Source: AP-15 sp963700195 (GTDB lineage Bacteria > Pseudomonadota > Alphaproteobacteria > ATCC43930 > CGMCC-115725). Taken from it: a stretch of DNA of 64,000 nt. The position numbers and the translations under genes were made by a program. The notes below the pieces were generated by a model. That model did no database searches and was not told where the DNA came from. It saw only the letters and a list, made by a program, of their open reading frames with translations. Shown here one piece after another: positions 26,579 to 36,158 of the stretch (its first letter is position 1; each line of letters starts with the position of its first letter). The stretch lies in contig CAVOWQ010000055.1 in the NCBI GenBank assembly GCA_963700195.1, positions 1 through 64,000 of the forward strand, read 5' to 3'.

Positions 26579-27845
26579 ATGTTGTCGAGCGCTCGCATCC
26601 AACAGAGACTGGCGCAGCGATCAATCGCCCTCGTACTTGCCGGCGGTCGCGGCAGCCGGCTCAAGCAATTGACCGATCGGCGCGCCAAGCCGGCCGTGTT
26701 TTTTGGCGGCAAGTTTCGCATTATCGATTTCGCATTGTCGAATTGCATCAATTCCGGGGTGCGCCGCATCGGCATCTTGAGCCAGTACAAGGCGCATAGC
26801 CTGCTGCGCCACTTGCAGATGGGCTGGTCTTTTCTGCGTCCGGAGATGAACGAGTTCCTCGATCTTCTGCCGGCGCAGCAACGGCTCGACGAGGCGACCT
26901 GGTACCGCGGGACCGCGGATGCCGTCTACCAGAACTTCGACATTTTTCGCGCTGCCGGGCCGGAATACTTCATCGTTTTAGCAGGAGACCATATCTATAA
27001 GATGGATTACTCGAATATGCTCGCCGATCACATCGACAAAGGCGCCGATTGCACGGTCGCTTGCGTCGAGGTGCCGATCGAGCAGGCTTCCGATTTCGGC
27101 GTCATGGCGGTCGATGATTCGATGGCCATCGTCGACTTCCTGGAAAAGCCGAAAAATCCGCCGGGAATGGCCCGCAAGCCCGACCGCGCGCTCGCCAGCA
27201 TGGGCGTCTACATCTTCACCGCCGAGTTCCTTTATGCCGAGCTCGAACGCGATCACCGGCACGCAGGATCGAGCCATGATTTCGGCAAAGACATCATTCC
27301 CAACCTCGTCAACCGAGGGCTGGCGGTTGCCCATTCCTTCGAGGAGAGTTGCGTCAAGACGACGCCGGAAGCCGAGGCCTACTGGCGCGACGTCGGCACA
27401 GTCGATGCCTATTGGGCGGCCAATTTGGATCTCGTCACGCCGACCCCTTCGCTCGACATCTACGACCCGAACTGGCCGATCTGGACTTATCAGCAGCAGC
27501 TGCCTCCGGCGAAATTCGTGTTCGACGACGACGACCGGCGCGGCATGGCGGTGGATTCGATGGTCTCCGGCGGCTGCATCATTTCCGGCGCTACGGTCCG
27601 ACGCTCGCTGTTGTTCTCGAATTGCCGCGTCAACTCCTACGTCCAGACCTGCGAGGCGGTGCTGCTGCCGGATGTGCTGGTTGGCCGCCACGCGCGGCTC
27701 ACCAAGGTGGTCGTCGACCGCGGCTGCCGCATCAAGGACGGTCTGGTGATCGGCGAAGATCCGGAGCTGGACGCGAAACGGTTCTACCGCAGCGACGGCG
27801 GAGTGACATTGGTCAACGCCGAGATGCTGGCCGCCCTGCGACTAG
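26579..27845 (+). CDS. glgC: Glucose-1-phosphate adenylyltransferase, 3' end frame-disturbed
   Basis: GlgC makes ADP-glucose from ATP and glucose-1-phosphate for glycogen synthesis. Conserved blocks are LAGGRGSRLKQLTDRRAKPA, FRIIDFALSNCINSG, YRGTADAVYQN, AGDHIYKMDY, SDFGVM and the left-handed beta-helix end. Homology ends at GGVTLVNAEMLAAL, about residue 420, the usual length. As written, the frame does not stop there but stays open to 28552, antisense to ftsY. Removing one base near 27839 would give LAALD and a TAG at 27843-27845. That TAG shares a CTAG palindrome with the ftsY stop, which I take as the true end. Confidence 0.9.
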
Positions 27846-29110
27846 GGATCGAGCCCGACCAGGCTGCGGGCATAGGCCCGCGCCTCGAACGGGCGCAAAT
27901 CGTCGGCAGTCTCGCCGACCCCGATGGCGTGGATCGGAATCCCGTATTTCTCTGCCAAGGACACCAGCACGCCGCCGCGCGCGGTGCCGTCGAGCTTGGT
28001 CATCACGATGCCGGTGACACCGACCATCTCGCGGAAGATTTCGGCCTGCGCGTGCGCGTTCTGGCCGGTCGTCGCGTCGAGCACGAGCAGCACCGAATGC
28101 GGTGCCTGCGGATCGACCTTCTTCAGGACACGGACGATCTTCTGCAGCTCCGACATCAGATGGGCCTTGTTGTGCAGCCGTCCGGCCGTGTCGATCAGCA
28201 GAATATCGCTGCCCTCGGCGCGAGCTTGCTCGAAAGCCTCGAAGGCGAGCCCCGCCGCATCGGATCCGGGTGGCTTCGCAACGACGCGACAGCCGGTCCG
28301 CTCGCCCCATATCTGCAATTGCTCGACCCCGGCGGCGCGGAACGTGTCGCCGGCAGCAAGCACAACGTCGTGTCCCGCGTCGCGGTATTGCTTGGCGAGC
28401 TTGGCGATCGTCGTCGTCTTGCCGCTGCCGTTGACGCCGACGACGAGAATGACAAACGGCTTGCGGGTAAGGTCGAGCCGTACCGGCTTCATCACCGGCT
28501 CGACCAGCCGAATGACCTCCTCAGCGAGCGCGCCGCGGACCTCCTCGGGTGACACCTCCTGGTTGAAACGGCTCCTTCGCAGCTCCTCAGTGACCTCGGC
28601 GGCGATTCCGATACCCATGTCGCTCGCAATCAACAGCTCTTCGAGCTCGAGCAACGCCGCGTCATCGAGCCGACGGCGGTTGAAGATGGTGTTGATGCCC
28701 GCGTTCAGCCGCTCCGAGCTGCGCGCCATCCCCGCCTTGAGTCGGGCGAGCCAGCCGCGGCGTTCCTGAGCTCCGGTGTCCTCGACGGGAGCCACTTCCG
28801 GCGTGCTCACCGCCGCTAGGGGTCCGAGGGGCGCTAAGGGTTCGGCGGGTTCCAGTTTCGGTGACGGCACGACGCGGCGCCAGAAACCGCCGCTCCACAC
28901 CCCGCCCCCCTCCTGGTCCGCATTGCTCGACGGAGCCTCGGCAGCGGAATCCTTGTCGGCCGCGCTGGGTTCGGGTGAAGGCTCCGGTTGCAGTTCTGCA
29001 ACTGCCGTCTCCTCCTCCGGCTTACGGTTTTCTGAGTCTTCCGCGACCGCATCGGCTCCCGGATCGGGTCCGGGAACCGGTCCGGGAGTAGGGCGTCTCA
29101 AGAACCTCAT
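27842..29110 (-). CDS. ftsY: Signal recognition particle receptor FtsY
   Basis: SRP-receptor GTPase, 422 residues. A long acidic and Pro-rich A domain (about 1-120) precedes the N domain (WLARLKAGMARSS) and the G domain with P-loop GVNGSGKTTT, DTFRAAGVEQLQIW, DTAGR, TKLDGTARGG and the final EARAYARSLVGLDP. Start ATG 29110 (MRFLRRPTPGP) overlaps the mtaB stop by four bases (ATGA), so translation is coupled. It docks ribosome-SRP complexes at the membrane with Ffh. It converges on glgC. Confidence 0.96.
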   Translation of the reverse strand: MRFLRRPTPGPVPGPDPGADAVAEDSENRKPEEETAVAELQPEPSPEPSAADKDSAAEAPSSNADQEGGGVWSGGFWRRVVPSPKLEPAEPLAPLGPLAAVSTPEVAPVEDTGAQERRGWLARLKAGMARSSERLNAGINTIFNRRRLDDAALLELEELLIASDMGIGIAAEVTEELRRSRFNQEVSPEEVRGALAEEVIRLVEPVMKPVRLDLTRKPFVILVVGVNGSGKTTTIAKLAKQYRDAGHDVVLAAGDTFRAAGVEQLQIWGERTGCRVVAKPPGSDAAGLAFEAFEQARAEGSDILLIDTAGRLHNKAHLMSELQKIVRVLKKVDPQAPHSVLLVLDATTGQNAHAQAEIFREMVGVTGIVMTKLDGTARGGVLVSLAEKYGIPIHAIGVGETADDLRPFEARAYARSLVGLDP

Positions 29111-30336
29111 TGAACGGCTGCTCCGATAAGATTGCGTCCGCCGACCCCGATAAGGCGCATCCGCTGGACCGACCCCGCATCCCCGGACCCCGTGAAGCTC
29201 ACCGGAGCATAAAAGGCGGCGCGGCCCAGGCCGGGTCGCTCGATCAGGACGTCGGTTTCGCTGCCGACCCGCGCGGATAGCGCCGCGGCGAGCGCGACCT
29301 CCCCTGCTGCCCGCAACCTCGCCGCGCGTTGCTTGATCACCGCATCGGGAAGCTGCGGCATGCGGGCGGCGGGCGTTCCCGCCCGCGTGCTGTAGGGGAA
29401 CACATGAACAAAGGCGAGCCCGCATTCGCCGATCAGGTCGAGGGTATGGCAGAACATCTCCTCCGTCTCGGTGGGAAACCCGGCGATCAGGTCGGCGCCG
29501 AGCGCCACCTCGGGACGCAATTCCCGGGCGCGCTTTGCAACAGCAAGCGCCTGGCCTCGGGAGTGGCGCCGCTTCATGCGCTTTAGAACAAGATCGTCGC
29601 CGGCCTGCAGCGACAAGTGCAGATGCGGCATCAGCCGCTCTTCTTCGGCCAGCAGCCGCCAGAGTTCAGCGTCGATTTCGGCCGGGTCGAGAGAGGAGAG
29701 GCGCAGACGCTGCAGTTCGGGCACGGCGGCCAGCAGCCGCCTCACCATCTGTCCGAGGCTGGGCCTTCCGGGCAGATCGGCCCCATAGGCGGTCAGATCG
29801 ACGCCGGTCAGCACGATCTCCCGGTAATCGGCCGCGACCAGACGGCGCGCCTGGTTGGCGACGAACCCCATCGGGATCGATCGGCTGGCTCCCCGAGCAT
29901 AGGGGATGATGCAAAAAGTGCAGCGGTGGTCGCAGCCCTGCTGGACCTGCAGAAAAGCGCGGCATTTTCCCTCGAAGCCATCGACGAAGTGGGGCGCGGT
30001 TTCGATCGGATCGGGGAGCGCAGCTCTAGCAGGCAGGTAGCTCTGTGGCCACAGCTTGGCCTGATTGTCGAGCACGCAGTCGACTTCGGGAAGCGCGGCA
30101 TAGCGTTCCGGCGACAAGTGCGCGGCACAACCGGTTACGACAATTCTTGCCTCGGGGTGCCGTCGGCGGGCGCGGCGGATCGCCTGGCGCGCTTGCCGCT
30201 CGGACTCGGCAGTAACCGCGCAGGTATTGACGATGACCGCACCGGTGAGCCCGGCGGCGGCGGCGGCGCGACGGATGACCTCGAATTCGAATGCGTTCAG
30301 CCGGCAGCCGAACGTGATGACCTCATTCCCATGCAT
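29107..30336 (-). CDS. mtaB: tRNA t6A37 methylthiotransferase MtaB
   Basis: A 409-residue radical-SAM enzyme that adds a methylthio group to t6A37 of tRNA. The N-terminal MTTase domain (VITFGCRLNAFEFEVIRRAA) contributes cluster cysteines. The radical SAM CxxxCxxC motif is in QQGCDHRCTFCIIPYARG. The C-terminal TRAM-like part begins about residue 350. Start ATG 30336 is fixed by the conserved N-terminus, five bases after the dapF stop. The dapF-mtaB-ftsY order is typical of alphaproteobacteria. Confidence 0.94.
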   Translation of the reverse strand: MHGNEVITFGCRLNAFEFEVIRRAAAAAGLTGAVIVNTCAVTAESERQARQAIRRARRRHPEARIVVTGCAAHLSPERYAALPEVDCVLDNQAKLWPQSYLPARAALPDPIETAPHFVDGFEGKCRAFLQVQQGCDHRCTFCIIPYARGASRSIPMGFVANQARRLVAADYREIVLTGVDLTAYGADLPGRPSLGQMVRRLLAAVPELQRLRLSSLDPAEIDAELWRLLAEEERLMPHLHLSLQAGDDLVLKRMKRRHSRGQALAVAKRARELRPEVALGADLIAGFPTETEEMFCHTLDLIGECGLAFVHVFPYSTRAGTPAARMPQLPDAVIKQRAARLRAAGEVALAAALSARVGSETDVLIERPGLGRAAFYAPVSFTGSGDAGSVQRMRLIGVGGRNLIGAAVQ

Positions 30337-30341
30337 AACGC

Positions 30342-31181
30342 TCAGTCCGCGGCCAGCAGATCGGCGTCGAACGTCCCCTCGAAGCTCAGCGTTGCAGGCC
30401 CGATCATGATTACGTGGCCATCCTCGCGCCAAGCGATATCGAGTGTGCCGCCATCGAGTTCGACAACGGCGCGGCGCTCGGCGAGCCCCCGCCGGTGGGC
30501 GGCTACGAGCGCGGCGCAGGCGCCGGTACCACAGGCCCGCGTGATTCCGACACCGCGTTCCCACACGCGCACCCGGATAGTTGTGGGACTGCGGATCTCC
30601 GCAACACCGATATTTGCGCGTTCCGGAAAGAGCGGATGGTGTTCGAGTGTCGGCCCGAGCGTCGCGAGATCGACGGTACCGACGTCATCCGCAAAAAAGG
30701 TCGCGTGCGGGTTGCCGATGTTCGTGCATACCGCCTCCGTCAGAGGACCCAATCTCAAGCCGACCCGACCGGTGTCCATGGCGCGCGACAGCGGGATCTC
30801 GTGCCAAGCCGTCCGCGCCGGTCCCATATCGACCGCAAAATACCGGTCGGCTCGCGCCTCCGCTTCGAGCAGACCCGCCGCGGTCTCGATCCGCATCCGC
30901 GGCTCCCGGGTCTCGCGATGGAGCAGATCGGCGACGCAGCGAGTAGCGTTGCCGCAGGCCTCGGCCTCGCTGCCATCGGCATTGCGGATGCGCATCCGGA
31001 CTTGGGCAGCGGGATGACGCGGCGGCTCGAGCAGGATCACCTGATCGCATCCGATGCCGGTCCGCCTATCCGCCAACCTGCGTGCGGTCCCAGCGCCGAA
31101 AGGGATCGCGCTGCGGCGGAAATCGAGCACGACAAAATCGTTGCCGAGCCCGTGCATTTTGAAAAACGGGACCTTGCCCAT
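30342..31181 (-). CDS. dapF: Diaminopimelate epimerase
   Basis: DapF converts LL- to meso-diaminopimelate for lysine and peptidoglycan. The 279-residue protein starts MGKVPFFKMHGLGNDFVVLD. It has both catalytic cysteines, in EACGNATRCVA and ACGTGACAAL, one in each half of the pseudo-symmetric fold. It is the first gene of the dapF-mtaB-ftsY transcription unit. No frame break is seen. Confidence 0.97.
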   Translation of the reverse strand: MGKVPFFKMHGLGNDFVVLDFRRSAIPFGAGTARRLADRRTGIGCDQVILLEPPRHPAAQVRMRIRNADGSEAEACGNATRCVADLLHRETREPRMRIETAAGLLEAEARADRYFAVDMGPARTAWHEIPLSRAMDTGRVGLRLGPLTEAVCTNIGNPHATFFADDVGTVDLATLGPTLEHHPLFPERANIGVAEIRSPTTIRVRVWERGVGITRACGTGACAALVAAHRRGLAERRAVVELDGGTLDIAWREDGHVIMIGPATLSFEGTFDADLLAAD

Positions 31182-31259
31182 CGCGCCGCTTATATGGCGG
31201 CGGGGACCGCTCTGTCCAACGCCGCAGAGCCCCGGCGCCGGACACCCCGAGCTGGCGTG

Positions 31260-31667
31260 TCAATTCACCGTATAGTGAGCCACACCAAAGCTCGCGTGTC
31301 TGGCGCTCGGTTTGCCGTGCTTCGCGCTCGTCGTCCTGACCGCTTTGCCGCCGTATCTGCCCGCGCCGTGTCGGCCGGAACTTTGGACGACGGCGTATCT
31401 ACCGTGGCGTCCCCTGTGGCCATGGGCCGAGCGAGTGGCCTCGAATGCCGGCCGTGCCGGGGCCATTTCATCAACGGCAGACCAATCGCCCTGGGTCGTG
31501 TCCGCGGTCCTGGCGGACACCGGAGCGGCCTCATTGGCGAAGTAACTCGGCGTGTCCCCCGACGGGCTGAAATTCTTCGAACCATAGTCGGGAAGTTCGA
31601 CGGCGAGCGCCGGCAGGCACGCAAGGGATAGCGCACCTGCGAGAAAGGTAATCGTCAGCTTCAACAT
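31260..31667 (-). CDS. Small exported His/Arg/Gly-rich protein
   Basis: A 135-residue protein with a clear signal peptide (MLKLTITFLAGALSLACLPALAVE) and predicted cleavage after ALA. The mature part begins with PDYGSKNFSPSGDTPSYFANE and then becomes rich in His, Arg and Gly (SAHGHRGRHGRYAV). ATG 31667 follows AGGGGGAA at a good distance, so upstream codons to 31715 are excluded. The basic, His-rich tail could bind metal or polyanion, but that is inference. It is 78 bases from dapF in the same orientation. Confidence 0.65.
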   Translation of the reverse strand: MLKLTITFLAGALSLACLPALAVELPDYGSKNFSPSGDTPSYFANEAAPVSARTADTTQGDWSAVDEMAPARPAFEATRSAHGHRGRHGRYAVVQSSGRHGAGRYGGKAVRTTSAKHGKPSARHASFGVAHYTVN

Positions 31668-31807
31668 TGCAGTTCCCCCTGCTGTTTCCATAGCCGGACG
31701 ATGGAGGAACGCCAAATTGGTGCTGCTAACCCGCGGAATCCGTTAGTGCGGATCGATGCCGAACTCGGGCTGTTCGAGAGAATCGATCCCTGAGGCGCGA
31801 TGCTTCG

Positions 31808-32446
31808 TTACCGCTTGCTGGCCTCCCAGCTTTCGAGGTCGAGCCGGTCCATCAGAAACAGATCGCTCGTCCGGGCGTACCAACCGCGGCCGTGCATGCG
31901 CCCGATCAGGCGCATCTTCTCGGTGCGCACATACATCTTTTGCTGATCCACCAGATCATCGCGGATATGGATATGGATGACCCTACCGATCTCGAGCATC
32001 GAGCGGGGTCCGAGCGATACGCCGGTGATGCGTCGGCATTCGAAGCTGACCGGCGATTGCCCGATCCGCGGCGCGCGGACGCCGACCGAGGGTAGCGGCG
32101 TCAGTTCGGCCGCGTTGAGTTCGCCGGTCCCGGCGGGGAAATCGACGGCGCAGATGTTCATCTGCTCGGCCAGCGCTTCGTCGACCAGGTTGACGACGAA
32201 CTCGCCGCTGTCCCGGATATTGCGCTCGGTATCCTTGTAGCCGTCCTCGCTCGCCGCCCCCGGGCTGATCCCGAGCACGACGACCGGCGGCACGGAGCTG
32301 ACCGCATTGAAAAAGCTGAACGGCGCGGCATTGACGCGTCCGGAGCCATCGACGGTTGTCGCAAGCGCAATCGGCCGCGGCACAACCGTGCTGACGAGCA
32401 GTTTGTAGGCATCCGTCGCCGGGATCTGCGCCAGATCAAAATGCAT
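31808..32446 (-). CDS. Flavin reductase-like FMN-binding protein
   Basis: A 212-residue protein of the flavin reductase / DIM6-NTAB family. It has the FMN-binding opening VPRPIALATTVDGSGRVNAAPFSFFNAVSS and the VNLVDEALAEQMN stretch. GGAGGCGAGG precedes ATG 32446. Such proteins reduce FMN with NAD(P)H for a monooxygenase partner or act alone. The nearest LLM monooxygenase is 3.7 kb away on the other strand, so pairing is only a possibility. It is divergent from the transhydrogenase. Confidence 0.85.
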   Translation of the reverse strand: MHFDLAQIPATDAYKLLVSTVVPRPIALATTVDGSGRVNAAPFSFFNAVSSVPPVVVLGISPGAASEDGYKDTERNIRDSGEFVVNLVDEALAEQMNICAVDFPAGTGELNAAELTPLPSVGVRAPRIGQSPVSFECRRITGVSLGPRSMLEIGRVIHIHIRDDLVDQQKMYVRTEKMRLIGRMHGRGWYARTSDLFLMDRLDLESWEASKR

Positions 32447-32584
32447 CCTCGCCTCCACTGTTGACCGTCCGCTCAACCCATTCTACGCACGGCCAACGAC
32501 AGGTCTCATGGAATTGTCATTGTCCTGTTGCACGCTTATTGCATTGTTCTACCGTAGCGGCAGTTCGGCAGCAGGGGCTAGGGC

Positions 32585-34034
32585 ATGACTGGAGACGCGT
32601 TCGACTACGATCTTTTGGTGATCGGCTCCGGGCCGGCCGGTCAGCGCGCCGCAATACAGGGCGCCAAGCTCGACAAGAAAGTCGCGATCGTCGAGCGACG
32701 GACCGTGCTCGGCGGGTGCAGCGTCAATCTCGGCACGATCCCGTCCAAGACCTTGCGCGAGGCAGCGCTCGAACTCTGCGGGTATCGCTCGCGGGAATTT
32801 TACGGCGCTTCCTACACCGTCAAACAACACATCACGATGCAGGACCTCCTGTTTCGCACCGACCGGGTGATCCAGCACGAAATCGACGTCACCCGCCACC
32901 AGCTGATGCGCAACAATGTCGAGCTGATCGCAGCGACGGCGTGCTTCATTGCCCCCGACGCCCTTCGCCTCGACTATGTCGATGCCGCTACGTCCCGCAC
33001 GGTCACGGCAAAAAAGATCGTCATCGCCGCCGGGGCGGAAACCACCCGCGACCCGACACATCCCATTCGATGGCGAACGTATTTTCACCAGCGACGACGT
33101 CCTACAGCTCGACCGGCTGCCGAGGACCCTGGCGGTTGTCGGAGCCGGCGTGATCGGATGCGAATATGCCAGCATCTTTGCCGCTCTCGGCGTTCGGGTG
33201 ACCCTGATCGACAAACGCAACCGGCTGTTACCGTTCGTCGACCACGAAATCGTCGACGAGTTCAGCCATCACCTGCGGGAAAACCGGGTCACCTTGCGGC
33301 TCAACGAGAGCGTCGGCAGGTTGGAGATCATCGAAGACGAGCACGGCCCACGCGTCAGGCTGCACCTCGACAGCGGCAAGACGATCATCGCCGAGAAGGC
33401 GCTCTACTCGGTCGGCCGGACCGGCGCCACCAGCAAGCTCAATCTGGCGGAGGCGGGCCTCGCGCCCGACAACCGCGGCCGGCTGGTGGTCGACGCGCAC
33501 TATCGCACCCAGGTGCCCAGCATTTACGCGGTCGGCGATATGATCGGGTTCCCGGCGCTCGCCTCGACCTCGATGGAACAAGGCCGCCTGGCGGCGTGCC
33601 ATGCCTTCGGGGTCAAGGCGCAGAGCGTCCCCGAGCGCTTTCCCTACGGAATCTACGCGGTTCCCGAAATCTCGATGGTCGGCAAGAACGAGGAGGAGCT
33701 GAGCGAAGCCGCCATTCCCTACGAGATCGGCAAGGCCCGCTACAAGGAGATCGCCCGCGGCCAGATCCTCGGCGACGTCACCGGGCTCTTGAAGCTGATA
33801 TTCCACAGCGAGACCCGCCAACTCCTCGGCGTCCACATCATCGGCGAGGGCGCGAGCGAGCTGATCCATATCGGTCAGGCGGTATTGTCGTTCGGCGGCA
33901 AAATCGATTACTTCATCGAGACGGTGTTTAATTATCCGACCTTGGCGGAATGCTATAAGGTGGCGGCGTTCGACGGCATCAACCGACTCGGTGTATTTGA
34001 AGAAGAGACAATAGACGCTGCGGCTACCGCCTGA
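32585..34034 (+). CDS. sthA: Soluble pyridine nucleotide transhydrogenase, frameshifted
   Basis: The SthA flavoprotein passes hydride between NAD and NADP pools. The N-terminal frame has VIGSGPAGQRAAIQGAKL and GGCSVNLGTIPSKTLREA. In SthA the usual redox disulphide is absent, and here too only one Cys precedes VNLGTIPSK. The second frame carries VVGAGVIGCEYASIFAALG, YAVGDMIGFPALASTSMEQGR and the dimerisation domain. The frames join near 33056, where one base seems extra (GACCCG-A-CACATC). Total length of about 482 codons fits the family. The gene is otherwise intact, so a sequencing error is likely. Confidence 0.88.
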
Positions 34035-34037
34035 ATT

Positions 34038-35291
34038 TCATGACCGCTCGGATGACACGGCGTTCGCCTGCTCGAGCACCACGTTGAGCAGCACGTTGCA
34101 GCCGGCGGTCAGATCGTCGGGCTTGGCGTCTTCGATTTCGTTGTGGCTGATGCCGCCAATGCACGGCACGAAGATCATCGCGGCAGGGGCGACGCGCGCC
34201 AGATAGACGGCGTCGTGGCCGGCGCCGCTGATGATGTCCTGATGCGGGTAACCCTGCGCGTCGGCTGAACCGCGCACCGCGGCGACGAGAGCGGCGTTGA
34301 AAGGGGTCGGCGGGAAATACCAGAATTCCTTGACCTCGACTTCGAGGCCGGTCGCCGCGGCGGCGTCTTCGCAGACCTGCCGCAGCTCGGCGTCCATCAT
34401 GCTCAGCACGGCGTCGTCGGGATGACGGAAGTCGACGGTGAAGAAGACACGTCCGGGGATCGTGTTGCGTGAGTTTGGGCTGACCTGAACAAACCCGACC
34501 GTGGCGCAGGCGTAGGGGGCACGCGCATGGCCGATCCGGTTGACGGCGTCGATCATTCGCGCGGCGCCGACCAGCGCGTCGCGGCGGCGCGGCATCGGCG
34601 TTGGCCCCGCATGCGCCTCCTGCCCGGTGACCGTGATTTCATACCAGCGCTGGCCTTGCGCGCCGGTCACGATGCCGATCGGCTTGCCCGCCGCTTCGAG
34701 GATCGGTCCTTGCTCAATATGAGCCTCGAAATAGGCGGCGAGCGGCCGGCCGCCGACCTGCTCCGGGCCGGCAAAGCCGATGCGATCGAGCTCAGCGCCG
34801 AGTGTAACCCCGGTCAGATTGTCCGGCCGGGCGAGACCCTCGGTGAGGTCGAACACGCCGGCGAACACACCCGAACCGACCATCGCCGGCGAAAAACGCG
34901 AGCCCTCCTCGTTGGTCCAGGCGACGATCTCGATCGGCGCCTCGGTCTCGTAAGCGAGGTCGTTGAGGGTGCGCACCAATTCAAGCCCCGCCATGACGCC
35001 GTAGGCCCCATCGAACTTGCCGCCGGTTGGCTGCGTGTCGAGATGACTGCCGGTCATGACCGGCGGCAGGCTCTCATCCCTGCCAGGCCGGCGCGCGAAG
35101 ATGTTGCCGATTCCGTCGATCCGCACCGTGCACCCGGCCTCCTCGCACCAGTGGATGAAGAGCCGGCGCGCCTCGCCGTCGAGGTCGCTGGCGGCGAGCC
35201 GGCACACCCCGCCTTTCGGAGTTGCACCGATCTGCGCCAATTCCATCAGGCTCGCCCACAGCCGGTCGCTGTTGACCTGCAGGTTCCGCAT
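34038..35291 (-). CDS. Zn-dependent amidohydrolase (allantoate amidohydrolase / N-carbamoyl-L-amino acid hydrolase family)
   Basis: A 417-residue M20-type di-zinc hydrolase cleaving N-carbamoyl amino acids or allantoate. Metal ligands appear in GSHLDTQPTGGKFDGAYG (His and bridging Asp), AWTNEEGSRF (Glu), AHIEQGPILE and the final SHNEIE (His). The GQRWYEITVTGQEAHAGPTPM dimerisation lid is present. It is convergent with sthA (3 bases apart) and divergent from the alpha/beta hydrolase. With a molybdenum hydroxylase cluster elsewhere in the window, a role in purine or pyrimidine breakdown is conceivable but unproven. Confidence 0.9.
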   Translation of the reverse strand: MRNLQVNSDRLWASLMELAQIGATPKGGVCRLAASDLDGEARRLFIHWCEEAGCTVRIDGIGNIFARRPGRDESLPPVMTGSHLDTQPTGGKFDGAYGVMAGLELVRTLNDLAYETEAPIEIVAWTNEEGSRFSPAMVGSGVFAGVFDLTEGLARPDNLTGVTLGAELDRIGFAGPEQVGGRPLAAYFEAHIEQGPILEAAGKPIGIVTGAQGQRWYEITVTGQEAHAGPTPMPRRRDALVGAARMIDAVNRIGHARAPYACATVGFVQVSPNSRNTIPGRVFFTVDFRHPDDAVLSMMDAELRQVCEDAAAATGLEVEVKEFWYFPPTPFNAALVAAVRGSADAQGYPHQDIISGAGHDAVYLARVAPAAMIFVPCIGGISHNEIEDAKPDDLTAGCNVLLNVVLEQANAVSSERS

Positions 35292-35376
35292 TCGGCCATC
35301 CCGCTGCTAGGGTGTTCGGATCGATATGAACAAGGTTATACATTCTGCGCGAAACACGCCTGAGGGAAGGGAAGCT

Positions 35377-36153
35377 ATGGCGGAAAGTGGGCGGTTCACG
35401 GCTGGCGGGATCCAACTCGAAGTGGTCCGACGCGGCTCAGGTCGCCCCATTCTGGTGCTGCACGGTTTCCAGACCATCGATCCCGAAGCGCGTTTTATCG
35501 ATCTTCTTGCGGGACAGGGCGAGGTGATAGCGCCGTCCGGACCGGGCTTTGGCCATTCGCCGCGACCAAAGGATTTCGACACCGTATACGATCTGGTCCA
35601 TCTCTATCTCGAAATGTTGGACACGCTGCCCGGCGACAAGGCGACCTTGATCGGGTTCTCGTTCGGTGGCTGGCTGGCGGCCGAGGCCGCAGCGGCGTGC
35701 AGCGATCGGCTGGACAAGCTCATTCTCGTCGATCCGGTCGGCATCAAGATCAGCGATCGGGAGACGCCCGACATCCTCGATGTCTTCGAAAAATCGCCCG
35801 ACGAGGTGCGCCGGCGCAGCTGGCACGACCCAGACAGGTTCGCACCGGATTTCAACGAGATGTCGGACGAGGCGCTGGTCGTCTATGCCCGCAATCGCGA
35901 GGCGCTTTGCCTCTATGCTTGGCACCCGTATATGTACAACCCACAGCTGCCGCGTTGGCTCCGCAGGATCAAGGTGCCCACACTGCTGCTGTGGGGCGAG
36001 AGCGACCGGGTCGTGACACCGGATTACGGCTGCGCCTACAGCCGCCTGATCCCAGGCTCACGGTTCGAACTGATCGAACGTGCCGGTCACCACCCCGAGA
36101 TCGAGCAGCCCGAAGCCTTTGTCGACCGGGTTTCCCGTTTTCTCGAGGAGTAG
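35377..36153 (+). CDS. Alpha/beta hydrolase
   Basis: A 258-residue alpha/beta hydrolase. The oxyanion HGF (LVLHGFQTID), nucleophile elbow GFSFGGWLAA, acid region LLLWGESDRVV and catalytic His in AGHHPEIEQP are all in order. ATG 35377 has a GAAGGGAAG site, so I prefer it to the upstream 35326 start. The gene is five bases from the LLM monooxygenase that follows, indicating one operon. It probably hydrolyses a ring-cleavage or ester intermediate of that pathway. Confidence 0.85.
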   Translation: MAESGRFTAGGIQLEVVRRGSGRPILVLHGFQTIDPEARFIDLLAGQGEVIAPSGPGFGHSPRPKDFDTVYDLVHLYLEMLDTLPGDKATLIGFSFGGWLAAEAAAACSDRLDKLILVDPVGIKISDRETPDILDVFEKSPDEVRRRSWHDPDRFAPDFNEMSDEALVVYARNREALCLYAWHPYMYNPQLPRWLRRIKVPTLLLWGESDRVVTPDYGCAYSRLIPGSRFELIERAGHHPEIEQPEAFVDRVSRFLEE

Positions 36154-36158
36154 CGGCC

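Noticed and set aside
26579..28552. A 657-residue GlgC with a long C-terminal domain
   Set aside because: The extra 237 codons are antisense to conserved ftsY and have no domain. A one-base correction restores a normal-length GlgC.
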